The notes: a model not told the origin generated them from the sequence alone. A DNA stretch of 62,227 nucleotides from Bacillus proteolyticus (GCF_001884065.1 NZ_MACH01000130.1:1-62227); one strand, 5' to 3'. Counted from the first letter of the stretch, positions 23,059 to 31,652 are shown. Made by a program: numbers and translations.

Positions 23059-24606
23059 ATGGTAGTAGCATACAAACATGAGCCATTTACAGATTTTTCA
23101 GTAGAGGCTAACAAATTAGCGTTTGAAGAAGGTTTAAAGAAAGTAGAATCTTATCTTGGACAAGACTATCCATTAATTATCGGGGGAGAAAAGATCACTA
23201 CAGAAGACAAAATTGTTTCTGTAAACCCTGCAAATAAAGAGGAACTTGTTGGTCGCGTTTCAAAAGCAAGCCGTGAATTAGCTGAAAAAGCAATGCAAGT
23301 AGCGGATGCAACATTCCAAACTTGGAGAAAGTCAAAACCAGAAATGCGTGCAGACATTTTATTCCGTGCTGCAGCAATCGTTCGTCGTAGAAAACATGAG
23401 TTCTCTGCTATTCTTGTAAAAGAAGCAGGTAAACCATGGAATGAGGCAGATGCTGATACAGCAGAAGCAATCGATTTTATGGAATATTATGCTCGTCAAA
23501 TGTTGAAATTAAAAGATGGTATTCCAGTAGAAAGCCGTCCAATTGAATATAATCGTTTCTCTTACATTCCATTAGGAGTAGGTGTTATCATTTCTCCTTG
23601 GAACTTCCCATTCGCAATTATGGCAGGTATGACAACAGCTGCTTTAGTTTCTGGTAACACAGTATTACTAAAACCAGCTAGTACAACTCCTGTAGTAGCA
23701 GCGAAATTTATGGAAGTATTAGAAGAAGCTGGCTTACCAGCTGGCGTAGTTAACTTCGTTCCAGGTAACGGTTCTGAAGTTGGTGATTACTTAGTAGATC
23801 ACCCTCGTACACGCTTTGTTAGCTTCACTGGATCACGCGATGTAGGTATTCGTATTTATGAGCGTGCAGCAAAAGTGAATCCAGGACAAATTTGGTTAAA
23901 ACGTGTTATCGCTGAAATGGGCGGTAAAGATACAATCGTTGTTGATAAAGAAGCAGATCTTGAATTAGCTGCTAAATCTATCGTTGCATCAGCATTCGGA
24001 TTCTCAGGACAAAAATGTTCTGCATGTTCTCGTGCAGTAATCCACGAAGATGTATACGATCACGTATTAAATCGTGCAGTTGAATTAACAAAAGAATTAA
24101 CAGTTGCTAACCCAGCTGTATTAGGTACAAACATGGGTCCTGTTAATGACCAAGCTGCATTCGATAAAGTAATGAGCTATGTTGCAATTGGTAAAGAAGA
24201 AGGTAGAATCCTAGCTGGTGGCGAAGGAGACGATTCTAAAGGCTGGTTCATCCAACCAACAATCGTTGCTGACGTTGCAGAAGATGCTCGCTTAATGAAA
24301 GAAGAAATCTTCGGACCAGTAGTAGCATTCTGTAAAGCAAAAGATTTTGATCATGCACTTGCAATTGCAAACAATACAGAATACGGTTTAACAGGAGCAG
24401 TTGTTACTAACAACCGTGACCATATTGAAAAAGCACGTGAAGACTTCCACGTTGGTAACTTATACTTCAACCGTGGATGTACTGGTGCAATCGTAGGTTA
24501 CCAACCATTCGGTGGCTTTAACATGTCTGGTACAGACTCTAAAGCTGGTGGTCCTGATTACTTAGCACTTCACATGCAAGCAAAAACTACTTCTGAAACT
24601 TTATAA
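23059..24606 (+). CDS. rocA: 1-pyrroline-5-carboxylate dehydrogenase (RocA/PutC type)
   Basis: The enzyme oxidises glutamate gamma-semialdehyde/P5C to glutamate with NAD+ in proline and arginine breakdown. The 515-residue aldehyde dehydrogenase shows [13 protein letters not shown] (near residue 177) and FTGSRDVG. The catalytic Glu lies in [12 protein letters not shown] (near 291) and the Cys in [14 protein letters not shown] (near 321). No proline dehydrogenase or roc gene is next to it; it is monocistronic with its own promoter and terminator. AGGGGAGG precedes ATG 23059. RocA and PutC cannot be told apart from sequence alone here. Confidence 0.92.
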   Translation: MVVAYKHEPFTDFSVEANKLAFEEGLKKVESYLGQDYPLIIGGEKITTEDKIVSVNPANKEELVGRVSKASRELAEKAMQVADATFQTWRKSKPEMRADILFRAAAIVRRRKHEFSAILVKEAGKPWNEADADTAEAIDFMEYYARQMLKLKDGIPVESRPIEYNRFSYIPLGVGVIISPWNFPFAIMAGMTTAALVSGNTVLLKPASTTPVVAAKFMEVLEEAGLPAGVVNFVPGNGSEVGDYLVDHPRTRFVSFTGSRDVGIRIYERAAKVNPGQIWLKRVIAEMGGKDTIVVDKEADLELAAKSIVASAFGFSGQKCSACSRAVIHEDVYDHVLNRAVELTKELTVANPAVLGTNMGPVNDQAAFDKVMSYVAIGKEEGRILAGGEGDDSKGWFIQPTIVADVAEDARLMKEEIFGPVVAFCKAKDFDHALAIANNTEYGLTGAVVTNNRDHIEKAREDFHVGNLYFNRGCTGAIVGYQPFGGFNMSGTDSKAGGPDYLALHMQAKTTSETL

Positions 24607-24614
24607 GAAATAGT

Positions 24615-24655
24615 AGAAAAGATCTTCACAGACTGTGAAGATCTTTTCTTTTTGA
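24615..24655 (+). terminator. Terminator of the P5C dehydrogenase gene
   Basis: AGAAAAGATCTTCACAG and CTGTGAAGATCTTTTCT are perfect complements separated by one base, followed by TTTTT. The stem is unusually long. Confidence 0.92.
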
Positions 24656-24834
24656 GAAATTCTCTATAATAGAAGCTAGTTTCAATTAAGAATGTTTTAC
24701 CAAATATTACTATTTGTTCTTTAGGATTAGTTAAACCCTATTAATAGTGGGATAAACATGTAAATAGAAATAAAACAGCGAGAAAAATTGACTTATTAGT
24801 CATATTTTTTAGTATTCATTTTGAGAATTTCCTG

Positions 24835-24914
24835 TATAATACAATTTGAAAGAAAATCTATGGTTAGACAAGAGAACACTCCTTTCGGTTTTGCTCACTG
24901 AAAGGAGTGTTTTT
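24835..24914 (+). other. Orphan promoter, 13-codon ORF and terminator (candidate small RNA)
   Basis: A TATAAT box at 24835-24840 is followed about 40 bases later by the hairpin AACACTCCTTTC / GAAAGGAGTGTT (about 24885-24911) with seven T. In between is an ATG (24860) that opens 13 codons and stops inside the hairpin. No plus-strand gene follows, because the next gene is on the other strand. This could be a short independent RNA, or the hairpin may mainly terminate the minus-strand gene. The rest of 24656-24834 shows nothing else. Confidence 0.35.
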
Positions 24915-25460
24915 TTAGGTCGCTAAAAACTCTGCTGTACTCATTACATTTGCATATACTCCATTTAAACTCGCCAAAATTGTATTATGAATATAAACAG
25001 CTGGTATAGTAGCATTCTTAAATGAAAGATCTTTTGTAGCACAAGCATCGTGTATTAGGGTACAGTGAAAGCCAAAATCAAAAGCAGCCCTTACCGTAGC
25101 ATCAATACACATATGGGTCATCATCCCGCATATTACGACGTGCTCAATTCCTGAATGTTGTAATCGTTCTAGAAGATTAGTTTCTCGGAAGCTATTTGGA
25201 TAATGTTTAAGGATAACGGTTTCCTCTCTAAGTGGACGGACATTTTCGTGAATATGGACACCTTCTGTATTGGGTAGGAAAAAAGTAGCGTTATCTTTTA
25301 TAGCTACATGCTGGATATGAAAAATAGGTTCGTTTCTTATTCTAAAATGTTGCAGTAGCTGATTAGCATATTCACTTGCTTCTACTGGATTACGTAATTC
25401 CATCTTTCCATTTGGAAAATAGTCATTTTGAATATCGACGAGCAAAAGGGCTGTTTTCAT
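24915..25460 (-). CDS. Isochorismatase-like cysteine hydrolase
   Basis: The 181-residue protein has the isochorismatase-family triad Asp9 (LLLVDIQNDY), Lys85 (VILKHYPNSF) and Cys118 (THMCIDATVRAA). Members include nicotinamidases, isochorismatases and other amidohydrolases; the substrate is not evident. ATG 25460 has a GGAGGAAG site upstream on the minus strand. It is a single gene, divergent from the SAM-riboswitch-controlled met genes. Confidence 0.88.
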   Translation of the reverse strand: MKTALLLVDIQNDYFPNGKMELRNPVEASEYANQLLQHFRIRNEPIFHIQHVAIKDNATFFLPNTEGVHIHENVRPLREETVILKHYPNSFRETNLLERLQHSGIEHVVICGMMTHMCIDATVRAAFDFGFHCTLIHDACATKDLSFKNATIPAVYIHNTILASLNGVYANVMSTAEFLAT

Positions 25461-25627
25461 ATATTCATCTTCCTCCGAGTTTCATATTCAAATAATGTTA
25501 TTCAATTCATAGAGAGGATTCTCCTTTTAAAAAATATGAGGGAGGAGAATTTAACATAACATTGTATTGTGAATTTTTATTTGAAAATTTTAATAGAGAA
25601 ATAATTAATATTTTTCCGAAAAATGTA

Positions 25628-25656
25628 TTAACTCTTATTATTCTGAGTTCTATAAT
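25628..25656 (+). promoter_or_regulatory. Sigma-A-type promoter of the metNIQ operon
   Basis: TTAACT (25628-25633) and TATAAT (25651-25656) are 17 bases apart. The SAM riboswitch begins about 35 bases downstream. Confidence 0.65.
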
Positions 25657-25689
25657 GAGAATTAATTAAATGATAATTAAATCGATACA

Positions 25690-25797
25690 CTCTTATCCAG
25701 AGAGGTGGAGGGACTGGCCCTACGATACCTCAGCAACGGATTTTTTAATACCGTGCTAATTCCAGCAAGCTTAAAGTAAGCTTGGAAGATGAGAAGA
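25690..25797 (+). promoter_or_regulatory. SAM-I riboswitch (S-box) upstream of metN
   Basis: S-box landmarks appear in order: CTTATCCAGAGAGGTGGAGG, GACTGGCCCTACGA, CCTCAGCAAC, CCGTGCTAATTCCAGCAAGC and a closing GGAAGATGAGAAG strand that re-pairs with CTTATC. S-adenosylmethionine binding should favour the terminator at 25815-25866. The regulated genes encode a methionine uptake system, consistent with the S-box regulon. Confidence 0.95.
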
Positions 25798-25814
25798 TGT
25801 GAACGAGTACATAT

Positions 25815-25866
25815 AAGTGCTCTCCTTCTTATCTTTTACAAGTGATAAGAAGGGGAGCACTTTTTA
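25815..25866 (+). terminator. S-box-controlled terminator
   Basis: AGTGCTCTCCTTCTTATC pairs with GATAAGAAGGGGAGCACT and is followed by TTTTTATTTT. Its ascending arm can also pair with the 3' part of the aptamer, the usual antiterminator arrangement. Confidence 0.9.
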
Positions 25867-25918
25867 TTTTACCTCGAAAACTCTACTTCAAGTTTTACAG
25901 CATATAGGAGGGAAGAAA

Positions 25919-26938
25919 ATGATTTCTTTTAACAATGTAAGTAAAGTATATGAATCAGGTGGGCAATCTGTTCATGCAGTGGAGGATGTAACGCTATCAG
26001 TTGAAAAGGGCGAAATTTTTGGCATTATCGGATTTAGTGGTGCTGGAAAGAGTACGTTATTACGTCTAGTAAACATGCTAGAGAGACCAACTGCGGGAAC
26101 GATTTCAATAGATGATAAAGATATTACATCATTATCGACGAAAGAATTACGGAAATTAAGACAAAGAATTGGGATGATTTTTCAAAGCTTTAATTTATTT
26201 AATTCAAGAACAGTGTTTGGAAATATTGCATATCCATTAAAGTTGGCGAAATTGCCAAAGAATGAAATAAAAGAAAGAGTAACTGAATTACTAAAATTTG
26301 TTGGTTTAGAAGATAAAGCAAACTATTATCCAGAGCAGTTATCAGGCGGACAAAAACAGCGCGTTGGGATTGCAAGAGCACTGGCGACATCACCGGATAT
26401 TCTCATATGTGATGAGGCAACATCAGCTTTAGATCCAGAAACAACGACAGAAATTCTGAACTTATTAAAGAAAGTAAATCGAGAATATAATTTAACGATT
26501 CTACTTATTACACATGAAATGCACGTAGTGAAAGAAATTTGTCACCGTGTAGCTGTAATGGAGAAGGGGAAAGTTATTGAAGAAGGAAAACTATTTGACG
26601 TTTTCACACAACCAAAAACAAAAACAACTCAAAACTTTGTACGTTCTGTTATTAATGATCACTTACCAGACAGTGTTCTAGCGAAAATTCAAAATGGTGG
26701 ACAAATTTATCGCTTAACATTTACTGGTGAGGAGACAGGGCAGCCAGTACTATCTTATATCGCGAAGAACTATAGCGTCGATGTAAATGTATTGTACGGA
26801 AATATTATTGAACTTCAAAATGTGCTATTTGGAAATCTTCTTGTAGAATTGCAAGGTGAACAGAAGGAAATTCAAAAAGCGTTACAACATCTAAGACTGC
26901 AAGTGCAGCTGAAGGAGGTAGAAGCTCATGCGAGTTGA
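25919..26938 (+). CDS. metN: Methionine ABC transporter ATP-binding protein MetN
   Basis: MetN powers high-affinity methionine uptake. The 339-residue protein has Walker A GFSGAGKST (about residues 38-46), the signature LSGGQKQRVGIARAL (near 140), Walker B ILICDEATSALD and the switch His. A C-terminal NIL domain (about 260-339) is the methionine-sensing part seen in MetN. ATG 25919 follows GGAGGGAAG; a longer reading frame would start inside the riboswitch terminator. It overlaps metI by 11 bases. Confidence 0.94.
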   Translation: MISFNNVSKVYESGGQSVHAVEDVTLSVEKGEIFGIIGFSGAGKSTLLRLVNMLERPTAGTISIDDKDITSLSTKELRKLRQRIGMIFQSFNLFNSRTVFGNIAYPLKLAKLPKNEIKERVTELLKFVGLEDKANYYPEQLSGGQKQRVGIARALATSPDILICDEATSALDPETTTEILNLLKKVNREYNLTILLITHEMHVVKEICHRVAVMEKGKVIEEGKLFDVFTQPKTKTTQNFVRSVINDHLPDSVLAKIQNGGQIYRLTFTGEETGQPVLSYIAKNYSVDVNVLYGNIIELQNVLFGNLLVELQGEQKEIQKALQHLRLQVQLKEVEAHAS

Positions 26939-27593
26939 TTGGAGTATATTTTGGCCCCGCATATTAGATGCGACGGGGGATACCCTCTTAATGGTAATTG
27001 TAACTCTTATATTTGCTACAATTCTTGGTATACCTCTAGGTTTACTATTGTATGTAACAAGAAAAGGAAACTTTTTAGAAAATAAATGGGTCTTTTCTAT
27101 TCTTAATATCATAATTAATACAATTCGTCCGGTTCCATTCATTATCTTTTTAGTAGCTTTAAGCCCACTAACAAGAAGTGTTATCGGAACGACGATTGGA
27201 ACAGCAGCAGCAATCTTCCCAATGACGTTAGTTGCATCAATTGGTATTGCTAGAATGGTTGAAACAAATCTTGTTTCTGTTCCGAAAGGGGTAATTGAAG
27301 CAGCGCAAGCAATGGGAGCTTCACCAATTAGAATTGTTTTTGAAATTCTTGTGCCAGAAGCGTTAGCGCCATTAATCTTAGGTGTTACGTTTATGACAGT
27401 TGGTTTAATTGAATTTTCTGCAGTTGCTGGGCTTGTCGGTGGTGGCGGTCTTGGTGACTTAGCAATGACATATGGTTATCAACGTTTTGATACGTCAGTT
27501 ATGTTCGTAACGGTTGTTTTACTTATTATTCTCGTACAAATAGCTCAAAATTTAGGAAACTACTTTGCAAAAGTCTTTTTACGCAGATCATAA
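26928..27593 (+). CDS. metI: Methionine ABC transporter permease MetI
   Basis: The 221-residue integral membrane subunit has five or six membrane segments and the EAA-type coupling helix EAAQAMGASPIRIVFEILVPEALAPL near residue 124, which docks on MetN. The start overlaps metN with GAAGGAGG upstream, and metQ follows 21 bases later. The operon order metN-metI-metQ is standard in Bacillus. Confidence 0.94.
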   Translation: MRVDWSIFWPRILDATGDTLLMVIVTLIFATILGIPLGLLLYVTRKGNFLENKWVFSILNIIINTIRPVPFIIFLVALSPLTRSVIGTTIGTAAAIFPMTLVASIGIARMVETNLVSVPKGVIEAAQAMGASPIRIVFEILVPEALAPLILGVTFMTVGLIEFSAVAGLVGGGGLGDLAMTYGYQRFDTSVMFVTVVLLIILVQIAQNLGNYFAKVFLRRS

Positions 27594-27614
27594 AAAGGAA
27601 GAGGGGAAAAGAAA

Positions 27615-28469
27615 ATGAAGAAAATTTTAGCATTTGCATTATCAGCAATCGTAGGAATTACAGCTTTAAGCGGCTGCTCAGGTGGAGATACAGGTGCAGG
27701 AGCGAAAGAGAAAGTAGTTCGCGTCGGTGTAACTGGAACAGATGGAGACGCTTGGGAAATTTTGAAGAAAAAAGCTGAAAAAGAAGGGATTAAAATTAAA
27801 CTAGTTGAGTTCTCTGATTACACAACGCCAAATAAAGCGTTAGCTGATGGAGATATTGAACTAAACTCATTCCAGCATATCGCTTTCTTAGAGCAATTTA
27901 AAAAGGAGCATAAGTTAGATATTACAGCTGTCGGTACAACGCAAATTGCACCAATGGGTTTATACTCTGAACAATATAAGAAAGCAAATGAAATCCCAGA
28001 TGGTTCAGAAATTGCTATTCCAAATGATCCAACGAACCAAGCTCGCGCATTAAAACTTCTTGATGCAGCTGGATTATTAAAGCTTAAGAAAGACTTTGGA
28101 TTATTTGGAGATCCAAGTGGTATTGCTGAAAATCCGAAGAAGTTAAAAATTACACCGGTTATCGCACAGCAAACACCTCGTGTATTAAAAGATGTAGCAG
28201 CTTCAGTTATTAATAACGGTGTTGCTGGTCAAGCTGGATTAGATCCAGCGAAGGATCCAATCTTCTTAGAAGATCCGAAAAATGAAAATGCGAAGCCATA
28301 TATTAATATTTTCGCAGCTCGTACGAAAGATAAAGATGATCCAACACTGAAAAAAGTAATTGAACTATATCATTCAAAAGAAGTAACAGATGCAATTAAG
28401 AAAGAAACAAATGATGGTTCAATTTCAGTAGATCTTTCACTTGATGAGCTTGAAAAAATCGTAAAATAA
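27615..28469 (+). CDS. metQ: Methionine-binding lipoprotein MetQ
   Basis: MetQ is the substrate-binding component, anchored outside the membrane by lipid on Cys21 (lipobox ALSGC). The 284-residue protein matches the NLPA family, with VRVGVTGTDGDAWE after the signal, ELNSFQHIAFLEQF near residue 93 and IPNDPTNQARALKLL near 135. It is the last gene of the SAM-riboswitch-controlled operon. Confidence 0.94.
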   Translation: MKKILAFALSAIVGITALSGCSGGDTGAGAKEKVVRVGVTGTDGDAWEILKKKAEKEGIKIKLVEFSDYTTPNKALADGDIELNSFQHIAFLEQFKKEHKLDITAVGTTQIAPMGLYSEQYKKANEIPDGSEIAIPNDPTNQARALKLLDAAGLLKLKKDFGLFGDPSGIAENPKKLKITPVIAQQTPRVLKDVAASVINNGVAGQAGLDPAKDPIFLEDPKNENAKPYINIFAARTKDKDDPTLKKVIELYHSKEVTDAIKKETNDGSISVDLSLDELEKIVK

Positions 28470-28480
28470 TTATTGAGTTT

Positions 28481-28635
28481 AACGACTAACAGTAGGAACC
28501 CCTCCGCTGTTAGCTCGTTCAACATATAATCTACTTAACAAACAAAACCCTAATTCTGTACCTTCCAATTTTGTATAACATAGAATCCAATGTTTGTTAA
28601 GTAGAGTGATGGACCGGGAGTTTTCCTGGTCTTTT
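28481..28635 (+). terminator. Triple-hairpin region ending in the metNIQ terminator
   Basis: Three stems follow metQ. AACGACTAACAG / CTGTTAGCTCGTT (28481-28519, one bulge) comes first. Then comes the perfect 14-bp inverted repeat CTACTTAACAAACA (28531-28544) / TGTTTGTTAAGTAG (28591-28604). Last is GACCGGGA / TCCTGGTC (28612-28631) with a seven-T run, the true terminator. The first two are not needed for termination and look like an inserted or regulatory element. Confidence 0.7.
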
Positions 28636-28639
28636 TTTA

Positions 28640-29107
28640 TTACTGAAAGCAGCTAGCGAATAGTAAGGTAATCCAAATTATAATAGGATAAGAAAGTAAG
28701 CTGAAAATGAGTGTAATTACGAATTGCTTTTTATGAATTAATTGTTTTTTGGATGAAAAAAAGAAAATAGAAAAGATAACAATGAAAACTGAGGATATTA
28801 CGCCAGGATTATAGGAGCGATAAATCAAAAACAAAATAATATGTTGCACAGCGTTAAAGAAAATGGCTCCTTGTATAAAAATAATCCAATATATAGAAGA
28901 CAAGAAGTTTAGTTGATATAGAAAGACGATAAGTACGACGAAGATTGTTAATATGGAAATGGCAATGAAAAATTGTTGGCTAGTTATAAGATGAATTGAA
29001 AATTGATTAGCAAGATATTGTGGCATTTGGAAAGCTTCTTCAAGGTTATGAATGAAAAATAATAATGGAATGATCCAAAGCGTAATAGTGGAATGTTTTT
29101 TCATCAA
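28640..29107 (-). CDS. HXXEE-domain membrane protein
   Basis: The 155-residue protein has about five membrane segments. It carries HNLEEAF near residue 20, the motif that names the HXXEE family, and a second His in NAVQHIILF near residue 86. The conserved polar residues inside membrane helices suggest metal binding or an enzyme, but no function is known. The start is TTG 29107 or the adjacent ATG 29104, with GGAG nine to twelve bases upstream. It is downstream of the ATPase gene and its small partner on the same strand. Confidence 0.75.
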   Translation of the reverse strand: MMKKHSTITLWIIPLLFFIHNLEEAFQMPQYLANQFSIHLITSQQFFIAISILTIFVVLIVFLYQLNFLSSIYWIIFIQGAIFFNAVQHIILFLIYRSYNPGVISSVFIVIFSIFFFSSKKQLIHKKQFVITLIFSLLSYPIIIWITLLFASCFQ

Positions 29108-29165
29108 CTTATATCACTCCAATAAAGTATAGAAAGCCTAAAAAAGGCCCTCTATACAGAGATGA

Positions 29166-29357
29166 TTATTCAATTATGATACTTTTTAAATTATCTTCAT
29201 GATGGTCTCGTTCTTTCGGATAAGCAGCTAGCTCCTCTTGCAAAATACTTAGCATTTGTTTAGCTGATTGCTGGATTGGAGTAGGTAGCTCTTCTAATAT
29301 AAACATACCGACTCTTACTTTTGTCCGAATTAATTTTCGTAGTAATTCCTCATGCAT
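29166..29357 (-). CDS. Small helical protein coupled to the ArsA-like ATPase, 63 aa
   Basis: The 63-residue protein begins MHEELLRKLIRTKVRVG and is mostly amphipathic helix with no membrane segment or cysteine. No family is recognised. The start is ATG 29357, inside the overlap ATGCATGA with the ATPase stop, and GGAGGTG lies six bases upstream inside the ATPase gene. The eight-base overlap argues for translational coupling and a functional link to the ATPase, perhaps as a partner or regulator. This is inferred from arrangement only. Confidence 0.65.
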   Translation of the reverse strand: MHEELLRKLIRTKVRVGMFILEELPTPIQQSAKQMLSILQEELAAYPKERDHHEDNLKSIIIE

Positions 29358-30531
29358 GCACCACACCTCCAAATCGAATGTTTAGTACATCCTCTTCAAA
29401 CTTGGCTCCTTGAATAGAAAGGTGTGTTAATGTTTTTGGTAATGTGATGTTCCGTTTAACAGAGCCGGCTCGAATAATAAGCTCATCACCTTTTTGATTT
29501 AATGAAAGTTCACTTTTGTTTGAGAAGGGAATGGACAGAACGAAAATATACTCATCGCCATCTTTTTTCACATATTGTGTGCGACCATTGAATTTCACTT
29601 CAGTAGGGGAAGGATCGGATTTAAATAAAGCATTGCCTACACGCTCTAACATAGGTAAACCAACAACTTCTTGTTCAAACATGGGAGCTTCGTAAATAGG
29701 AAGCGGCTGAAAACTATCTTGAATTAATGTTTTATATTTCTTTTGCGTATCTTTCCATGCTTGAAAATAAGGATCGGTGACAGTGTGAGGGATGACACGG
29801 TTAATCATGATGGCATCTACGTTATAATCGTATAAATTTAAATAAGTAAAACTACGCTGAGCTTCTTTAATGACCATTTTTTCAGGATTTACAACGATGC
29901 GGATACTTGTTATTTCTCGGTTCGATAAAATATCTCTCATTTCTCCAAGCTGTTCAAGTGTATTTGTTAATTCGTCCATAATATCATCGGTTGGAAGGGG
30001 GACACCAAGAAGTGGTTGAGCTACAGGACGAACGACTTTTAAAACTTTTCTTTTAATAGGAAATAATTTTTCCATCCACCAACCGAGCATGTCAGGAAAA
30101 CTAAGCATTGCTAATGTTTCTCCTGTTGGAGCGCAATCAATGATGATAACGTCGTATGTGTTTTTTTTATAATAATCGAGTACTCGAAGTAAGCTAATTA
30201 AATCTTCCATACCAGGAAACATCGTTAATTCTTCTGTCGTAATATCATCAGCTGCTTTGGAAGTGAAGAGCAGTGTAATGTATTTCTGTAACTTTCCCCA
30301 GCCTTTTTCCATTTCATAAATCGTATTAATCTCTTGTGCCCATAAATTTTCTCGAATTTCTAATGGTTCAGAAGATAGTTTTATGCCAAATGAATCTCCT
30401 AAACTATGAGCAGGATCTGTGCTCATTACTAATGTTTTTAATCCTTGTTTTGCACTTTGAAGTGCTGTTGCTGCTGAAATGCTAGTTTTTCCTACGCCGC
30501 CTTTACCTGTATACAAAATCATTCTCATCAT
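29350..30531 (-). CDS. ArsA/Get3-family ATPase with Hsp20-like C-terminal domain
   Basis: The 393-residue protein has the deviant Walker A GKGGVGKTS (residues about 9-17) of ArsA/Get3 ATPases, STDPAHSLGD (about 39-48), IIDCAPTGETL (about 130-140) and the A-loop-like MINRVIPH. The last 80 residues form a small beta-rich domain like alpha-crystallin/Hsp20 (FVLSIPFSNKSELSLNQKGD and ITLPKTL), as known in some bacterial ArsA-like proteins. Cysteines of arsenite pumps are not evident, so arsenic export is unlikely. A chaperone or membrane-protein-targeting role is possible. The start is ATG 30531 (or 30528) with GGGG upstream, and a MarR-type operator lies at 30558-30578. Confidence 0.85.
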   Translation of the reverse strand: MMRMILYTGKGGVGKTSISAATALQSAKQGLKTLVMSTDPAHSLGDSFGIKLSSEPLEIRENLWAQEINTIYEMEKGWGKLQKYITLLFTSKAADDITTEELTMFPGMEDLISLLRVLDYYKKNTYDVIIIDCAPTGETLAMLSFPDMLGWWMEKLFPIKRKVLKVVRPVAQPLLGVPLPTDDIMDELTNTLEQLGEMRDILSNREITSIRIVVNPEKMVIKEAQRSFTYLNLYDYNVDAIMINRVIPHTVTDPYFQAWKDTQKKYKTLIQDSFQPLPIYEAPMFEQEVVGLPMLERVGNALFKSDPSPTEVKFNGRTQYVKKDGDEYIFVLSIPFSNKSELSLNQKGDELIIRAGSVKRNITLPKTLTHLSIQGAKFEEDVLNIRFGGVVHA

Positions 30532-30557
30532 TCTATCCCCTTTGTTTCGGATATCGA

Positions 30558-30578
30558 ATATTACGAGTGTCGAAATAT
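30558..30578 (-). promoter_or_regulatory. MarR-type operator upstream of the ArsA-like gene
   Basis: ATATTACGA-N3-TCGAAATAT is a near-perfect 21-bp inverted repeat. The same sequence, differing only in the central triplet, lies upstream of the marR-type gene at 31106-31126. Confidence 0.7.
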
Positions 30579-30582
30579 TTAA

Positions 30583-30614
30583 TTGAATAAAAACCCAGCT
30601 AGGGTTTTATTCAA
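30583..30614 (-). terminator. Hairpin at the end of the MarR-type gene
   Basis: TTGAATAAAACCC (which includes the stop codon) and GGGTTTTTATTCAA pair around TAGCT. A T-run lies within the descending arm rather than after it, so termination is probably partial. Confidence 0.5.
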
Positions 30615-31089
30615 TCGGAATGTTCTTCATTTTAGGTGTAGAAACTTTTTCTTCTGTTTTTTGCTGTGACGTAGCGATGTGATTCATGATCTTTTGGAAG
30701 ATTTGTAGTAGAAATGCTTTTTCTTCTTCTGATAATGCTTCTGTCACTAGGCTAAAGTAATGGGCTGCATTTTGTTTTACTTCTTGAACGAGCATTACGC
30801 CGTTTTCTGTTAAGCGAATTAATACGATACGTCGATCGCTTTCATTCCGGTAGCGCTCAATATACTCCTTTTTTACAAGACGGTTTACAACACCTGTCGT
30901 TGTACTCATCGGTATATCAAGAAGATCGGCAATTTTTGTCATTGTAATATCTGTGTTTCGCTCCATCCAAAGCAAACAAAATACTTCTGTTTTAGAAAGT
31001 GTTAAATCTAGACTGACCCATTCTTCAGGATAGAAAAGTTTCTTGGCGTTATCTAGCAGTAAGTCTAAAAAATGTTCATATTGCAACAA
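30607..31089 (-). CDS. MarR-family transcriptional regulator
   Basis: The 160-residue protein is a winged helix-turn-helix regulator: ITMTKIADLLDIPMSTTTGVV-type recognition helices (about residues 48-68) and the wing RYRNESDRRIVLIRLT (about 79-94), then a dimerisation helix. The probable start is TTG 31089 (or TTG 31086) with GGGAGTGG nine bases upstream. Matching operators in its own leader and before the ArsA-like gene suggest autoregulation and control of that unit. The ligand is unknown. Confidence 0.88.
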   Translation of the reverse strand: MLQYEHFLDLLLDNAKKLFYPEEWVSLDLTLSKTEVFCLLWMERNTDITMTKIADLLDIPMSTTTGVVNRLVKKEYIERYRNESDRRIVLIRLTENGVMLVQEVKQNAAHYFSLVTEALSEEEKAFLLQIFQKIMNHIATSQQKTEEKVSTPKMKNIPIE

Positions 31090-31105
31090 TTATTTCCACT
31101 CCCGT

Positions 31106-31126
31106 ATATTTCGAGGTTCGTAATAT
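31106..31126 (-). promoter_or_regulatory. MarR-type operator upstream of the marR-like gene
   Basis: The plus strand reads ATATTTCGA-N3-TCGTAATAT, the reverse complement pattern of the site at 30558-30578. It lies 17 bases before the start codon, where a bound repressor would block transcription. Confidence 0.7.
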
Positions 31127-31320
31127 TTGTTTTTATTTTATGTGGAATTGAAATAAATGTCAATAATTTTAACTGTTTTTTCGGATTAGACAGAAAACTA
31201 TCTTTAAAATAATATTTTTTTATGATAGATTTATAAATAGCAAAATAGAATTTACATAAAAATCCATCATGATAAATATATTTATCTATAATGGGTGTAC
31301 AGCCAACGAGGGGGAGAACG

Positions 31321-31557
31321 ATGAGAAGACGAAATACGCAAGCGTTCACGTTTTTAGCATGGACTTCATTTGTTTGCGCGCTTTCAGGTATGCTAATTGG
31401 GATTTATACGTTAGATGAAACGCTTAGTGTAAAAGGATACTATTTAATTGGAACATTATTTTTAACGATGTCTTGTTTTGTATTACAAAAAACAATTCGT
31501 GACAATGAAGAGGATAACGAGAGATTTCCGAAAAATAAACCGTTAGATAAAGAGTAA
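31321..31557 (+). CDS. YiaA/YiaB-type two-helix membrane protein
   Basis: The 78-residue protein has two membrane segments (about residues 9-31 and 39-58) in the layout of the YiaAB two-helix domain and an acidic/basic C-terminal tail. ATG 31321 follows GGGGGAG, and the upstream in-frame methionine at 31291 lacks one. Function of the family is unknown. It is divergent from the marR-like gene and has its own terminator. Confidence 0.75.
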   Translation: MRRRNTQAFTFLAWTSFVCALSGMLIGIYTLDETLSVKGYYLIGTLFLTMSCFVLQKTIRDNEEDNERFPKNKPLDKE

Positions 31558-31562
31558 ATCGT

Positions 31563-31592
31563 AAAGAAAGGCATTTGCCTTTCTTTTTTTAT
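31563..31592 (+). terminator. Terminator of the YiaA-like gene
   Basis: AAAGAAAGGC and GCCTTTCTTT pair around ATTT, followed by T-rich sequence. Confidence 0.9.
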
Positions 31593-31643
31593 GTAAAAAT
31601 ACCGTAAGTACCGTGTGTTGACTTGCTTGAAGTACTGAAAATT

Positions 31644-31652
31644 TGGTATCAT
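31644..31652 (+). promoter_or_regulatory. Extended -10 promoter of gatCAB
   Basis: TGGTATCAT is an extended -10 element with TTGCTT 18 bases before the hexamer. It lies 47 bases upstream of gatC. Confidence 0.45.

Noticed and set aside
29350-30531. Arsenite pump ATPase (arsA) and an ars operon
   Set aside because: There is a single ATPase domain, no evident metal-site cysteines and no arsB, arsC or arsR next to it, while the C-terminal Hsp20-like domain points to another subgroup.
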